From Rufibacter radiotolerans (lineage in GTDB: Bacteria > Bacteroidota > Bacteroidia > Cytophagales > Hymenobacteraceae), in the NCBI RefSeq assembly GCF_001078055.1, contig NZ_CP010777.1:4121001-4185000 (forward strand): a stretch of 64,000 bases of DNA, in the 5' to 3' direction. The translations under genes and the position numbers were made by a program. Positions 43,846-52,527 of the stretch are shown here, in pieces. The notes under the pieces are model-generated. The model did not search any database. It was not told where the DNA came from and worked only from the letters and a program-made list of their open reading frames with translations. Every line of letters starts with the position of its first letter. Position 1 is the first letter of the stretch.

Positions 43846-44844
43846 GTGGTAAAAATCGGCAATATAGAGCTTCCGGACTTCCCGCTGCTATTAGCACCCA
43901 TGGAAGACGTAAGCGACCCGCCGTTCAGGGCAGTGTGCAAGGCCAACGGCGCCGACTTAATGTATACAGAGTTCATTTCCTCTGAGGGCCTCATACGCGA
44001 TGCCGCCAAGAGCCGCCAGAAGCTGGATATCTTTGACTATGAGAGCCCCATCGGGATCCAGATCTTTGGGTCTGACATAGAGTCTATGCGCGAAAGTGCG
44101 GTGATCTCGGCGCAGGTGGGCCCAGATTTGATTGACATCAACTACGGCTGCCCCGTGAAGAACGTAGCCTGCAAAGGCGCCGGCGCGGCCCTATTGCGTG
44201 ATATCCCCAAGATGGTGGCCATGACCTCGGCCATTGTGCAGGCGGTAGAACCCTTCGGCTTGCCGGTAACCGTGAAGACCCGCCTAGGCTGGGACGACAG
44301 CACCAGAAATGTGGAGGAAGTGGCCGAGCGCCTGCAGGACATAGGTATCAAAGCCCTTACCGTGCACGGCCGTACCCGCGTGCAGATGTACAAAGGCGAA
44401 GCTGACTGGACCCTCATCCGGAAAATCAAGGAGAACCCCCGCATTCAGATCCCCATCTTCGGGAACGGTGACATTGACACCCCGCAGAAAGCGCTGGAAT
44501 ACAAGGAGCTGTATGGCGTAGACGGCATCATGATTGGCCGGGCCTCCATCGGTTACCCCTGGATTTTCAGGGAGATCAAGCATTTCCGGGAGACCGGCGA
44601 GTTATTGGCCCCGCCTACCCTGCAGGAGCGCATTGACATGTGCAAGATGCACTTTGACAAGAGCCTGGAGTGGAAAGGTCCGCGCCTGGGTATCTTTGAG
44701 ATGCGCCGCCACTACGCCAACTACTTCCGGGGCCTGCCCAACGTGAAGACCTACCGTACCCGCCTGGTGCAGACCGAGGACCCCGAGGAGATCTACGCCA
44801 TTCTGGATGAGATTGCCAACTCCATGGAGTACGCTGAGATTTAG
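43846..44844 (+). CDS. dusB: tRNA-dihydrouridine synthase DusB
   Basis: FMN-dependent reduction of specific uridines in tRNA (332 aa). GTG start: VVKIGNIELPDFPLLLAPME follows directly and no ATG lies nearby. Motifs: APMEDVSDPPFR near residue 17, INYGCPVKNVACKGAGAAL near 98 with the catalytic Cys, VKTRLGWDD near 143, VHGRTRVQMYKG near 170 and DGIMIGRASIGYPWIF near 226. The final EIANSMEYAEI is typical of Bacteroidetes DusB. Confidence 0.94.
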   Translation: MVKIGNIELPDFPLLLAPMEDVSDPPFRAVCKANGADLMYTEFISSEGLIRDAAKSRQKLDIFDYESPIGIQIFGSDIESMRESAVISAQVGPDLIDINYGCPVKNVACKGAGAALLRDIPKMVAMTSAIVQAVEPFGLPVTVKTRLGWDDSTRNVEEVAERLQDIGIKALTVHGRTRVQMYKGEADWTLIRKIKENPRIQIPIFGNGDIDTPQKALEYKELYGVDGIMIGRASIGYPWIFREIKHFRETGELLAPPTLQERIDMCKMHFDKSLEWKGPRLGIFEMRRHYANYFRGLPNVKTYRTRLVQTEDPEEIYAILDEIANSMEYAEI

Positions 44845-44862
44845 CCTGTTTCAAAAGTTGAC

Positions 44863-44906
44863 ATGCGTTTTCGGCTTGTTTTACCAAAAACAGGCCGAAA
44901 ACGCAT
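44863..44906. repeat. PalA palindrome, extended
   Basis: ATGCGTTTTCGGCTTGTTTT / AAAACAGGCCGAAAACGCAT, one internal mismatch, outer ATGC/GCAT paired, T-rich tail. It probably terminates dusB. Confidence 0.88.
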
Positions 44907-44989
44907 TTTTTATTGCGGGCGTTTGAAAGGCGGCGGTGACTCTTGGGCTTAGGCTTTGCTAGCTTGAAACGCTTTCCCCCTCATCCTAG

Positions 44990-45010
44990 CCTTCTCCCTG
45001 AGGGAGAAGG
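44990..45010. repeat. Short hairpin repeat
   Basis: CCTTCTCCCT / AGGGAGAAGG perfect stem within a C/T-rich run CCCCTCATCCTAG that resembles another dispersed intergenic repeat. Confidence 0.5.
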
Positions 45011-45022
45011 AACTGCCCTTTT

Positions 45023-45061
45023 CTGTTTTGGGCCTGTTTTCCGGAAAACACCGCTAAAACG
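45023..45061. repeat. PalA palindrome next to a promoter
   Basis: CTGTTTTGGGCCTGTTTTC / GAAAACACCGCTAAAACG; its right end is 13 nt before the -7 box of the DMT transporter. Confidence 0.75.
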
Positions 45062-45074
45062 CGCCAACATCCAT

Positions 45075-45082
45075 TATCTTTG
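45075..45082 (+). promoter_or_regulatory. -7 promoter box of the DMT transporter
   Basis: TATCTTTG, exact consensus. It rules out start codons before it and supports TTG 45108. Confidence 0.65.
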
Positions 45083-45107
45083 CGCTTCCATTTTTCACGC
45101 CACCGCT

Positions 45108-46022
45108 TTGTCTATTAAAACTACCTCCCCTGCTGTTGCTGCCCCCTCTACCTCTACGCCGGCATTAGCGTGGATTATTCTGGGTGGCCTGTCCCTGATC
45201 TGGGGCACTTCTTTTATCCTGATCAAGAAAGGGCTGGCGGTTTTCTCCTCAGATGAACTGGGCGCCATCAGGATTACCATTGCCATGCTGGCTTTGCTGC
45301 CCTTCGCCCTGAGAGGGTTAAAGGCCCCAAAGGCCGGGCAATGGAAGTTTCTGGTGATCAGCGGTTTGATAGGAAACCTGATTCCGGCGTTTCTCTTCGC
45401 TTACGCCGAGACCCAGTTGGCGAGCGGCCTGGCAGGCGTACTAAACTCGTTGACGGCCCTTTTCACGCTAATCATTGGCGCGGTTTTCTTCCAACAGCGT
45501 ATTACGCTGCTGCGGGTGCTGGGTATTTTGATAGGGATTGGAGGAACGGCGGTATTGATCTTTTCGGGCAGCGCCCAGGAAACCTCTTCCAACTCTTTTT
45601 ATGGCCTGTATGTGGTGTTAGCTACGCTGCTGTACGGCGGCAGCCTGAACATTATCAAGCATTGCCTGGCCGGTATCAAGCCCCTGACCATGGCCAGCCT
45701 GTCTTTACTCACAGTGGGTCCGCTGGCCTTTGGGTATCTGCTTACTACGCCTGCTTTTGAAAAGCTGGCCACGCAACCGCAGGCCTGGGAAGCGCTGGGG
45801 TATATCACGTTATTGGCGGTTTTCAGTACGGCCATTGGGTTGGTTTTTTACAACAAGCTCATTCACATGACCAACACGCTATTTGCCAGCACCTCTACCT
45901 ATTTAATGCCGATTGTGGCGCTAGGATGGGGCTTAGCCGATGGCGAGAGCATTTACCTGATGCACTATATGGGAATGGCTGTGATTCTGGCGGGGGTGTT
46001 GTTGGTGAACAGGGCCAAGTAA
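45108..46022 (+). CDS. DMT superfamily (EamA) transporter
   Basis: Inner-membrane metabolite transporter (304 aa) with ten helices in two EamA halves: IILGGLSLIWGTSFILIKKG near 22-41 and the second half from about 165. TTG at 45108 (LSIKTTSPAVAAP) is chosen because the open frame extends upstream only through a PalA palindrome and the promoter box, giving an implausible N-terminus. The final GMAVILAGVLLVNRAK is typical. The substrate is unknown; relatives export amino acids or other metabolites. Confidence 0.87.
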   Translation: MSIKTTSPAVAAPSTSTPALAWIILGGLSLIWGTSFILIKKGLAVFSSDELGAIRITIAMLALLPFALRGLKAPKAGQWKFLVISGLIGNLIPAFLFAYAETQLASGLAGVLNSLTALFTLIIGAVFFQQRITLLRVLGILIGIGGTAVLIFSGSAQETSSNSFYGLYVVLATLLYGGSLNIIKHCLAGIKPLTMASLSLLTVGPLAFGYLLTTPAFEKLATQPQAWEALGYITLLAVFSTAIGLVFYNKLIHMTNTLFASTSTYLMPIVALGWGLADGESIYLMHYMGMAVILAGVLLVNRAK

Positions 46023-46029
46023 GGCCAGG

Positions 46030-46482
46030 TTACCGGTCGGCGCGGCTTTTCAGGAGCCAGGCCACGGCCTCTTGCTCTGAGGTGAACACGGCCAACTGCG
46101 TGAGTTTGCCCAGGTTGATCAGATACTCAAACCCGAAGCTATCTTCAATATAATTGTAATGCGAAGGCATCACCAGGTTGGCGAAGTAGTTTTGCTGGCC
46201 CAGCCGCTCTTCCACCATCGGGAAGTACTCTTCCAGCAGCCAGGTCTCGTCTTGTTCAGAGACTTTTCCGCGGCTTCTCAAGTCAAACATCCAGTAGCTT
46301 CCACCAACCTCTTCGGCCAGTTCCAGGGCCTTCATATAACCCTGCCGCAGACCCTCAGAATCGGGGACTTTAAACCAGCGCAGAAACAGGACGTCCAGGT
46401 CTTTGCGGTAGGTTAGCTGCAGTTGGCTTTCTAGTAAATCTCTCTCTATCACTGGGTATACACGTATTGCGGCAAGACCCAA
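46030..46482 (-). CDS. Conserved hypothetical protein, possibly STAS/SpoIIAA-like
   Basis: A 150-residue soluble protein. Alternating strands and helices (LDVLFLRWFKVPDSEGLRQG near 28, YWMFDLRSRGKVSEQDETWL near 63, LTQLAVFTSEQEAVAWLL near 127) resemble the SpoIIAA/STAS-like fold of unknown Bacteroidetes proteins, but I cannot prove it. It ends 7 nt from the convergent DMT gene, so transcription from both sides overlaps. Confidence 0.6.
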   Translation of the reverse strand: MGLAAIRVYPVIERDLLESQLQLTYRKDLDVLFLRWFKVPDSEGLRQGYMKALELAEEVGGSYWMFDLRSRGKVSEQDETWLLEEYFPMVEERLGQQNYFANLVMPSHYNYIEDSFGFEYLINLGKLTQLAVFTSEQEAVAWLLKSRADR

Positions 46483-46608
46483 CAGAGCTTAAATAGAAGC
46501 CCCACTGAATCTTGCCGCAAGTTACGCCCGGAAATTGACTAAATTAAAGATATTGCAACCTTTTTAATTGGCCTCCGTAGCCGCACAGCTTCGTAAGCCT
46601 ATAAATGA

Positions 46609-48354
46609 CTAAGCAACTGCCTTCCTGATGGCTAACTTACTGTGTTTGTAGCTGTACCCAAAGTAAATAGCCAGACCAATTAACAGCCAGGCGGTGAAAA
46701 GCAACCAGTTGTTTACGCCCAACTGGGTCATCAGATACAGGTTGGTCAACAAGCCTAATACTGGCAATAAAGAAAGATTTTTCCTAAACGAGACCCAGGC
46801 CAGCAGCACGCAGGAAATAAGGAACACCAGCATAGGAATCTGGTGCCTGAACTCTTCATAGCCTCCGTTACCAGCCACTGAGCTCCAGAACTCATCAATG
46901 GCAGGGCGGTTATAAACCATCACCATACCACCAGCTACCGCCAGCAGAAGAGGCACCAGGAACTTACCGTTCAGGTAAGGCACCTTGAAGCGGGCATCTG
47001 AGGTGCCCTGCGGGTCAATCATCAAGATTCCGCCGCACACCAGCGCGAAAGCGAACAGCGTACCAATACTGGTCAGGTCAATCACCAAGTCCATGTTCAG
47101 CAGCAAGGCCGGCACACCTACAAAGAAACCGGTCACCAACGTAGAGAACGAAGGCGTTCTGAAGCGCGGGTGCACTTTGGCGAATACCGGTGGCAACAGC
47201 CCGTCTCTAGACATAGCCATCCAGATGCGGGGCTGCCCGATCTGGAACACCAGCAGCACAGACGCCATGGCGAAAATGGCACTCACGGCCACTACTCCGG
47301 CCAACCAGTCTACACCTACCTTCGTGAACACATACGCCAAGGGGTCACCCACGGCCAGCTCTTTATAAGGCACCATACCGGTCAAAACCAGGGTAATAAT
47401 CACGTACAGGACGGTACAGATAATGAGGGCGTAGATCATGGCCCGGGGCAAATCCCGCTGGGGGTTCTTACATTCCTCGGCGGTGGTACTAATGGCATCA
47501 AACCCGATGTAGGCAAAGAATACGGCAGACACGCCTTTCAACACCCCTCCTATACCGTTGGGTGCAAACGGACTCCAGTTGGCCGGGTTCACGTAAAAAA
47601 CGCCCACGGCGATCACTACCAGCACCACAATCATCTTCAGGATCACCAACAGGTTAGAGGCGTTCTTTGACTCTTTGATACCTATATACACCAGCGTGGT
47701 AATGAGCGCATTGATCACGAAGGCAGGCAAATCTATCACCAGTTTCCCGCCCAGAAAATCTGGGGCGGCCAGCCAGGTGTTGTAGGCCAGCAATTGCGAC
47801 GGATCTGCCGCCGTAAGCGGTTTACCCGCCTGCAGCAGGGCCAACACCTCATAGTAGCCTTTGTGCGCGCTCTGGGTGCCCATGGTCAGCCAGGCCGGAA
47901 TATCCAACCCTACCCCACTCAGGAGCCCGGTAAAATAATCGCTCCAGGAGATGGCTACCACAATGTTCCCCACGGTGTATTCCATGATCAGGGCCCAGCC
48001 AATGATCCAGGCAGCCAACTCGCCAAAAGAGGCATAGGCATAGGTATAGGCCGAGCCGCTCACCGGAATAGTGGCCGCGAACTGCGCGTAACACAGCGCG
48101 GAGAAGGCGCAGGCAATGGCGGTAAAGACAAACAGCAGAGAAACGGCCGGACCGCCCTCATAGCTGGCGTTACCAATGGTACTGAAGATACCGGCCCCAA
48201 TAATGGCGGCAATCCCCAGGGAGGTCAAATCCCTGACAGTCAGGTTCCGCTCCAACCCTTCTTCCACGGCGCCCGGGTGGGCAGCCACATCGGTGGGCGG
48301 TGTGTGTAAAACAGCATTTAAACTCTTGCGACGGAAAAGACTTTTTAGGCTCAC
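46609..48354 (-). CDS. APC superfamily amino acid permease (CAT-like)
   Basis: Inner-membrane amino-acid permease (581 aa) of the cationic amino acid transporter type. [20 protein letters not shown] near 38-57 is the APC helix-1 motif; [20 protein letters not shown] near 88, [20 protein letters not shown] near 275, and a conserved long C-terminal membrane part with 12-14 helices. The direct substrate is not determined. Monocistronic; it is divergent from the regulatory-domain gene at 48435. Confidence 0.9.
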   Translation of the reverse strand: MSLKSLFRRKSLNAVLHTPPTDVAAHPGAVEEGLERNLTVRDLTSLGIAAIIGAGIFSTIGNASYEGGPAVSLLFVFTAIACAFSALCYAQFAATIPVSGSAYTYAYASFGELAAWIIGWALIMEYTVGNIVVAISWSDYFTGLLSGVGLDIPAWLTMGTQSAHKGYYEVLALLQAGKPLTAADPSQLLAYNTWLAAPDFLGGKLVIDLPAFVINALITTLVYIGIKESKNASNLLVILKMIVVLVVIAVGVFYVNPANWSPFAPNGIGGVLKGVSAVFFAYIGFDAISTTAEECKNPQRDLPRAMIYALIICTVLYVIITLVLTGMVPYKELAVGDPLAYVFTKVGVDWLAGVVAVSAIFAMASVLLVFQIGQPRIWMAMSRDGLLPPVFAKVHPRFRTPSFSTLVTGFFVGVPALLLNMDLVIDLTSIGTLFAFALVCGGILMIDPQGTSDARFKVPYLNGKFLVPLLLAVAGGMVMVYNRPAIDEFWSSVAGNGGYEEFRHQIPMLVFLISCVLLAWVSFRKNLSLLPVLGLLTNLYLMTQLGVNNWLLFTAWLLIGLAIYFGYSYKHSKLAIRKAVA

Positions 48355-48434
48355 TTGTTCGGCTTAATATAAAATTCAGGGGTAAAAGTTAAGGAAAATA
48401 TTCTGAATGCCTATATTTAGACAAACGCCTGCCC

Positions 48435-49184
48435 TTGACCACCCGCCGCCTCACCGTCTCCGTGCCCCAACCTTGCCACGAAAAATGGGCAGAAATGACG
48501 CCTCAGTTTCAGGGTCGTTTTTGCCAAAACTGCCAGAAAACGGTGGTGGACTTTACCCAAATGTCTGATGCGGAGGTGGTAGAGTGGCTAGGAAAAGAAA
48601 CCGGAAACACCTGTGGCAGGTTCAGCCATACCCAAATAGAAAAGCCCCTAATCTTAATTTCTGGGTATAGACAAAGTCACATTTGGAAAACAGCTTCTCT
48701 GGTGCTTGCCGCCTGGCTTAGCGCTAAACCTGTGAAGGCAGATATTTCACCACAAGTAACTGCCACCTTCCAAACATCAACCACTGGCCTTAAAGTGGAA
48801 CCTAAGAAAGAGCCAGCAGACAGCACCATCATTATTAAGGGAAAAGTAGTGGATGGAGCTACTCAGGAAACGATGCCGGGAGTAACCGTGCAGTTGAAAG
48901 GGACAACGATTGCCGCACCTACTAGTGTTGATGGAGTCTTTACGATTTCCTTACCTACTGGATTAGACTTGGAAAACTCATTTTTGGTATTCTCTTTTAT
49001 TGGCTACGATTCCCAGGAAAAACCAGTAAAACACTTTCTTAAGAACCCCAAAGCTGAAATGGTTCTTTCTATGAGTACAAGTATAATGGGCGAAGTTGTT
49101 GTGATACGGCAGTTTACACCACGCGGCTTATATTATTCAGTGCGCAGTTTCTTTGGATACACTATTCCTAACCTCTTCCGCTAA
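48435..49184 (+). CDS. CarboxypepD_reg-like membrane protein with N-terminal Cys-rich cytosolic domain
   Basis: A 249-residue protein with TTG start (TTRRLTVSVPQPCHEKW). The first 65 residues carry Cys14, Cys30, Cys33 and Cys59 in PCHEKW, GRFCQNCQKTVVDFTQM and NTCGRF, a pattern common at the start of Bacteroidetes proteins and perhaps metal-binding. A membrane segment (IWKTASLVLAAWLSAKPVKA near 82-101) precedes a CarboxypepD_reg-like domain (IIKGKVVDGATQETMPGVTV near 131). The end is a conserved short tail. Function unknown. Confidence 0.75.
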   Translation: MTTRRLTVSVPQPCHEKWAEMTPQFQGRFCQNCQKTVVDFTQMSDAEVVEWLGKETGNTCGRFSHTQIEKPLILISGYRQSHIWKTASLVLAAWLSAKPVKADISPQVTATFQTSTTGLKVEPKKEPADSTIIIKGKVVDGATQETMPGVTVQLKGTTIAAPTSVDGVFTISLPTGLDLENSFLVFSFIGYDSQEKPVKHFLKNPKAEMVLSMSTSIMGEVVVIRQFTPRGLYYSVRSFFGYTIPNLFR

Positions 49185-49186
49185 AC

Positions 49187-49226
49187 CCGTTTTGGGCCTC
49201 TTTTCTGAAAAACGGCTCTAAAACGG
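49187..49226. repeat. PalA palindrome directly after a stop codon
   Basis: CCGTTTTGGGCCTCTTTTC / GAAAAACGGCTCTAAAACGG, starting 3 nt after the stop of the gene ending at 49184. Confidence 0.78.
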
Positions 49227-49262
49227 AAAGCAGAAACCTCCTTGTATTGGTTCAGCAGACCC

Positions 49263-49336
49263 TAGGGGCGTATCGCATACGTCCTATCACACAAGGGTGA
49301 TCGGCAAAAGAATAGGGCGTATATGAAACGCCCCTA
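49263..49336. repeat. Inverted repeat with 25-bp arms
   Basis: Arms at 49263-49287 (TAGGGGCGTATCGCATACGT...) and 49312-49336 pair imperfectly (about four mismatches), in the gap between convergent genes. Looks like one more REP-type family. Confidence 0.65.
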
Positions 49337-49369
49337 CCAATATGCATGGATCGTCTTACACGAAACACC

Positions 49370-50557
49370 CTACCGGCTCAAAATCAACCGGATCGTAGTG
49401 CCTTTACCTACCTCAGAAGTTTTCACGAACAGCCGGCCTTGGTGGTAGTTCTCAATAATGCGTTTGGCCAGCGCCAGGCCCAGTCCCCAACCGCGTTTCT
49501 TGGTGGTGTAGCCGGGCACAAACACTTCCTGCTGCTTGGTTTTGGGTATGCCCTTGCCGGTGTCTTGAATATCCAGGGCCAGGGCGTCTTTGGCGCCCGT
49601 TTTCACAATGCGCAGGGTAATGCTGCCTTTGCCGTCCATGGCGTCTACCGCGTTTTTGCAGATGTTCTCAATCACCCACTCAAAGAGCGGGATATTGACT
49701 TTGGCGGTGGTCTCCTCCGGGAATTCGGTCTCTATATGAAAAGCCACTTTCTGCGACACGCGGTTGCGCAGGTACCCAAGGGCGTTTTCCACCACCCGCA
49801 GGATGGGCTCATCCTTCAAGACCGGCACCGACCCGATGTTGGAGAAACGTTCGGTGATGATCTCCAGGCGGCGCACGTCCTTGCCCAGTTCATCCACAAT
49901 AGGTTCATCCGCAAAGCGGGGGCTAGCTTTCAGGTACTCATACCAGGCCATTAAAGACGAGAGGGGCGTGCCCAGCTGGTGGGCGGTTTCTTTGGCCAGC
50001 CCCACCCACACGCGGTTCTGCTCGGCTTTGCGCGAGTAACTGAAGGCGTAATAGGCAATCACAGAAAGGCAGGCAATGACCGTGAGCTGCACATAGGGGT
50101 AATAGCGCAGCTGGGTGAGTAGCTCAGAGTCCTTGTAAAAGATGTAGTTCTTGAAGTCTTCCTGGTAAGAAACCACAATGGGTTTGTGCTGGGCCTTCAT
50201 CTTGGCCACCTCCCGTTTCAGAAGCGCTTTTTTACGGCTTTCTGAAATCTTTTCGGGGATATCCAGGTTCTTATAGGCGAGGGTGTTTTCTTTTTCGTCC
50301 GTCAGGATAACCGGCACTGAGCGGTTGGCGTCAATGATTTCCTCCTGCACAAAGACCAGGTTCTCGCTGTCAATCTCGGGAGAGCCCATGTACCGCAGGC
50401 CTTTGGCGTACAAGTCAATGAGTTGCTGCTCGCGCTCAGAGAGTTTGGCCACCAGCAGGTTGGTATAGATCACGGTGGCGGCCCCAATAACCAGGGCCAC
50501 GGTCATGATAAGCAGCTTAAGGCGTGATTTCTTAGAATAAATGGAGGTTGGAATCAT
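49370..50557 (-). CDS. Orphan sensor histidine kinase
   Basis: Membrane sensor kinase (395 aa). A first helix (LLIMTVALVIGAATVIYTNL near 14-33), a periplasmic part of about 120 residues, a second helix near 162-180, then the H box AKETAHQLGTPLSSLMAWYE near 190 with the phosphorylated His, and HATPase boxes NICKNAVDAMDGKG near 297, DTGKGIP near 336, and GWGLGLALAKRI near 360. No response regulator is adjacent. Placed back to back with hemA, an arrangement I recall from other Bacteroidetes. Confidence 0.9.
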   Translation of the reverse strand: MIPTSIYSKKSRLKLLIMTVALVIGAATVIYTNLLVAKLSEREQQLIDLYAKGLRYMGSPEIDSENLVFVQEEIIDANRSVPVILTDEKENTLAYKNLDIPEKISESRKKALLKREVAKMKAQHKPIVVSYQEDFKNYIFYKDSELLTQLRYYPYVQLTVIACLSVIAYYAFSYSRKAEQNRVWVGLAKETAHQLGTPLSSLMAWYEYLKASPRFADEPIVDELGKDVRRLEIITERFSNIGSVPVLKDEPILRVVENALGYLRNRVSQKVAFHIETEFPEETTAKVNIPLFEWVIENICKNAVDAMDGKGSITLRIVKTGAKDALALDIQDTGKGIPKTKQQEVFVPGYTTKKRGWGLGLALAKRIIENYHQGRLFVKTSEVGKGTTIRLILSR

Positions 50558-50709
50558 GGATAAAGCAACGCTTGAACCAATACGCCCGTCAGGGGTGTAG
50601 AGTTCTTTCTAAACGAAGATAGCAGAAGAAGCGTCTGTTGCCCTCAATTTGGAATGAGTATAAATAAAAGAAAGAATGAAAAGTAATTCCTTTTTAATAG
50701 ATACTGAAG

Positions 50710-50717
50710 TAATTTTG
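50710..50717 (+). promoter_or_regulatory. -7 promoter box of hemA
   Basis: TAATTTTG, 22 nt before the ATG at 50740. Confidence 0.6.
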
Positions 50718-50739
50718 CACACTATTTCAAAACTGCCGT

Positions 50740-52014
50740 ATGCTTCAGAATTTTAGAGCCGTCAGTCTTTCTTATAAAAAGGCTCCCTTAGACATAAGGG
50801 AACTAATCGCATTGGATGAGGGGTCGTGCCGCCAGTTTCTGCAAACGCTCAAGGACTTCATTCAGGCGACTGACATTTTAGTTCTTTCCACGTGCAACCG
50901 CACCGAGGTTTATTATACCTCTGATGATGACTACAGCCACGAGATCGTGAAGCTGCTAGGCATTAGCAAGGGTATTGCCAATATTTCTCAGTACTTAGAT
51001 TACTTCACCATTGTAAACGAGCACCGTGACGCCGTGCAACACCTGTTCAACGTGGCCATGGGCCTAGACGCGCAGGTGGTAGGCGACATGCAGATCTCTA
51101 ACCAGGTGAAGCAGGCCTACCAGTGGAGCGTAGACAGTGACGCCGCCGGTCCGTTCCTGCATCGTTTACTGCACACCATCTTCTTTACCAACAAGCGCGT
51201 GGTGCAGGAAACGTCTTTCAGAGACGGGGCCGCCTCTACCTCTTACGCCGCCCTGGAGCTGGTGGAAAGCCTTACCTCAGAAATCCTCAACCCTTCTATC
51301 TTAGTGGTAGGCCTGGGCGAGATTGGTGCCGATGTATGCCGCCACCTCAAGGACTCTGATTTCCAGAACGTAAAAATCTCTAACCGCACCCAGGCCAAAG
51401 CCCTGCTTCTGGCCGAGGAGTGTAACATGGAAGTGGTTCCGTTTGAGGAACTGGTAGAGGCTATGAAAGCCGCCGATGTCATTATCTCCTCGGTAGCCCG
51501 CGACGAGCCTTTCTTTACCAAAGAAATGGTGAGCCGCCTGAACGTGCTTACCTACAAGTTCTTTATTGACCTGAGCGTACCGCGCAGCGTAGAGCCAGAG
51601 ATAGAGCAGATACCTGGGGTATTGGTGTACAACATTGACGCCATCCAGAACAAAGCCTCTGCCGCCCTGCAGCGCCGCATAGAGTCTATCCCGCACGTAA
51701 AGCAGATCATTTCTGAGTCTATTGATTCGTTTGAAGACTGGACCAAGGAGATGAACGTCTCCCCTACCATCCAGAAACTGAAGAATGCGCTGGAGAGCAT
51801 CCGGCAGGAGGAAATGGCCCGCTATATGAAAAAGCTTTCCACCAGTGAGGCCAAGCATATAGACGAGATCACCAAGTCTATGATGCAGAAGATCATCAAG
51901 CTTCCGGTACTGCAACTGAAGGCCGCCTGCAAACGCGGCGAGGCCGAAACCCTCATTGACGTCCTCACTGACCTTTTCGACTTGGAGAAACAATCATCTG
52001 AGGCGCAGCATTAA
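50740..52014 (+). CDS. hemA: Glutamyl-tRNA reductase HemA
   Basis: First committed step of tetrapyrrole (heme) synthesis from glutamyl-tRNA (424 aa). LSTCNRTEVYY near residue 49 contains the catalytic Cys; NADPH-binding SILVVGLGEIGADVCRHL near 186; VISSVARDEPFFT near 247; a C-terminal helical dimerisation domain follows. Length is normal. A strong terminator follows 27 nt after the stop. The HK next to it on the other strand could sense a condition linked to heme supply, but nothing in the sequence proves this. Confidence 0.95.
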   Translation: MLQNFRAVSLSYKKAPLDIRELIALDEGSCRQFLQTLKDFIQATDILVLSTCNRTEVYYTSDDDYSHEIVKLLGISKGIANISQYLDYFTIVNEHRDAVQHLFNVAMGLDAQVVGDMQISNQVKQAYQWSVDSDAAGPFLHRLLHTIFFTNKRVVQETSFRDGAASTSYAALELVESLTSEILNPSILVVGLGEIGADVCRHLKDSDFQNVKISNRTQAKALLLAEECNMEVVPFEELVEAMKAADVIISSVARDEPFFTKEMVSRLNVLTYKFFIDLSVPRSVEPEIEQIPGVLVYNIDAIQNKASAALQRRIESIPHVKQIISESIDSFEDWTKEMNVSPTIQKLKNALESIRQEEMARYMKKLSTSEAKHIDEITKSMMQKIIKLPVLQLKAACKRGEAETLIDVLTDLFDLEKQSSEAQH

Positions 52015-52041
52015 ACAGGATCTTGTTAGATCAACTATAGC

Positions 52042-52079
52042 AACAGGACACTCTTTCAGTAGGGTGTCCTGTTTTTTTT
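52042..52079 (+). terminator. Terminator of hemA
   Basis: Stem AACAGGACACTC / GGGTGTCCTGTT with one mismatch, then TTTTTT. Confidence 0.9.
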
Positions 52080-52083
52080 GTTG

Positions 52084-52185
52084 GGGCAATACCTTGTGGT
52101 TGCCCTTGCGTGGCAGACTGTAATTAGCTGGCTCTTTGGCTACTGCTGACGCAACCGCCTTTTGGGCAACCACAAGGGATTGCCC
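52084..52185. repeat. Inverted repeat with 22-bp arms
   Basis: GGGCAATACCTTGTGGTTGC (52084 onward) pairs with 52164-52185 at 21 of 22 positions, spacer 58 bp. Confidence 0.9.
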
Positions 52186-52188
52186 TAC

Positions 52189-52234
52189 TTGGCGTTTTAG
52201 GCCTGTTTTCCTGAAAACAGGCTCAAAACGCCAA
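52189..52234. repeat. PalA palindrome, extended
   Basis: TTGGCGTTTTAGGCCTGTTTT / AAAACAGGCTCAAAACGCCAA; outer TTGGC/GCCAA paired, one inner mismatch. Confidence 0.9.
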
Positions 52235-52257
52235 CGCATTCCTGTTTGAAGCATCTG

Positions 52258-52347
52258 TGTCATCCTGAAAGGACCTTGTGAGCGAACTAGAAAAGCGTTT
52301 ACTCTAGTGCCATTACCGTTGGCTACCTAGATCCTTTCAGGAAGACA
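52258..52347 (+). repeat. PalB repeat, 90-bp copy
   Basis: TGTCATCCTGAAAGGACC to TCCTTTCAGGAAGACA; it shares GCGAACTAGAAAAGCGTTTA with the copies at 10399-10488 and 58583-58671. Confidence 0.9.
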
Positions 52348-52388
52348 AAAAAGTGGGAGGAAATTGGGAGAGGAAAGGTCCCTTATCC

Positions 52389-52460
52389 CTATGGCGCGGA
52401 TTTACTTCCGTGTCTTGCGCTTACTAAATAGAAAGTCACGGAAGTAAATCCGCGCCATAG
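52389..52460. repeat. Perfect inverted repeat with 24-bp arms
   Basis: Arms 52389-52412 and 52437-52460 (core ATGGCGCGGATTTACTTCCG) are exact complements, loop 24 bp. Confidence 0.95.
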
Positions 52461-52527
52461 TGTGATAAAGCAGTCAGCTAAGAGCATCTATTGAGAAAGA
52501 GAAGCACCGGTTGCTTATATTGGCAAC

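Larger units (their letters stand above)
52015..52527. other. 513-bp gene-free gap filled with five repeat types
   Basis: From left to right: hemA terminator, 22-bp inverted repeat, PalA, PalB, and a 24-bp inverted repeat; about 65 bp before the next gene remain as possible promoter. Confidence 0.85.
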
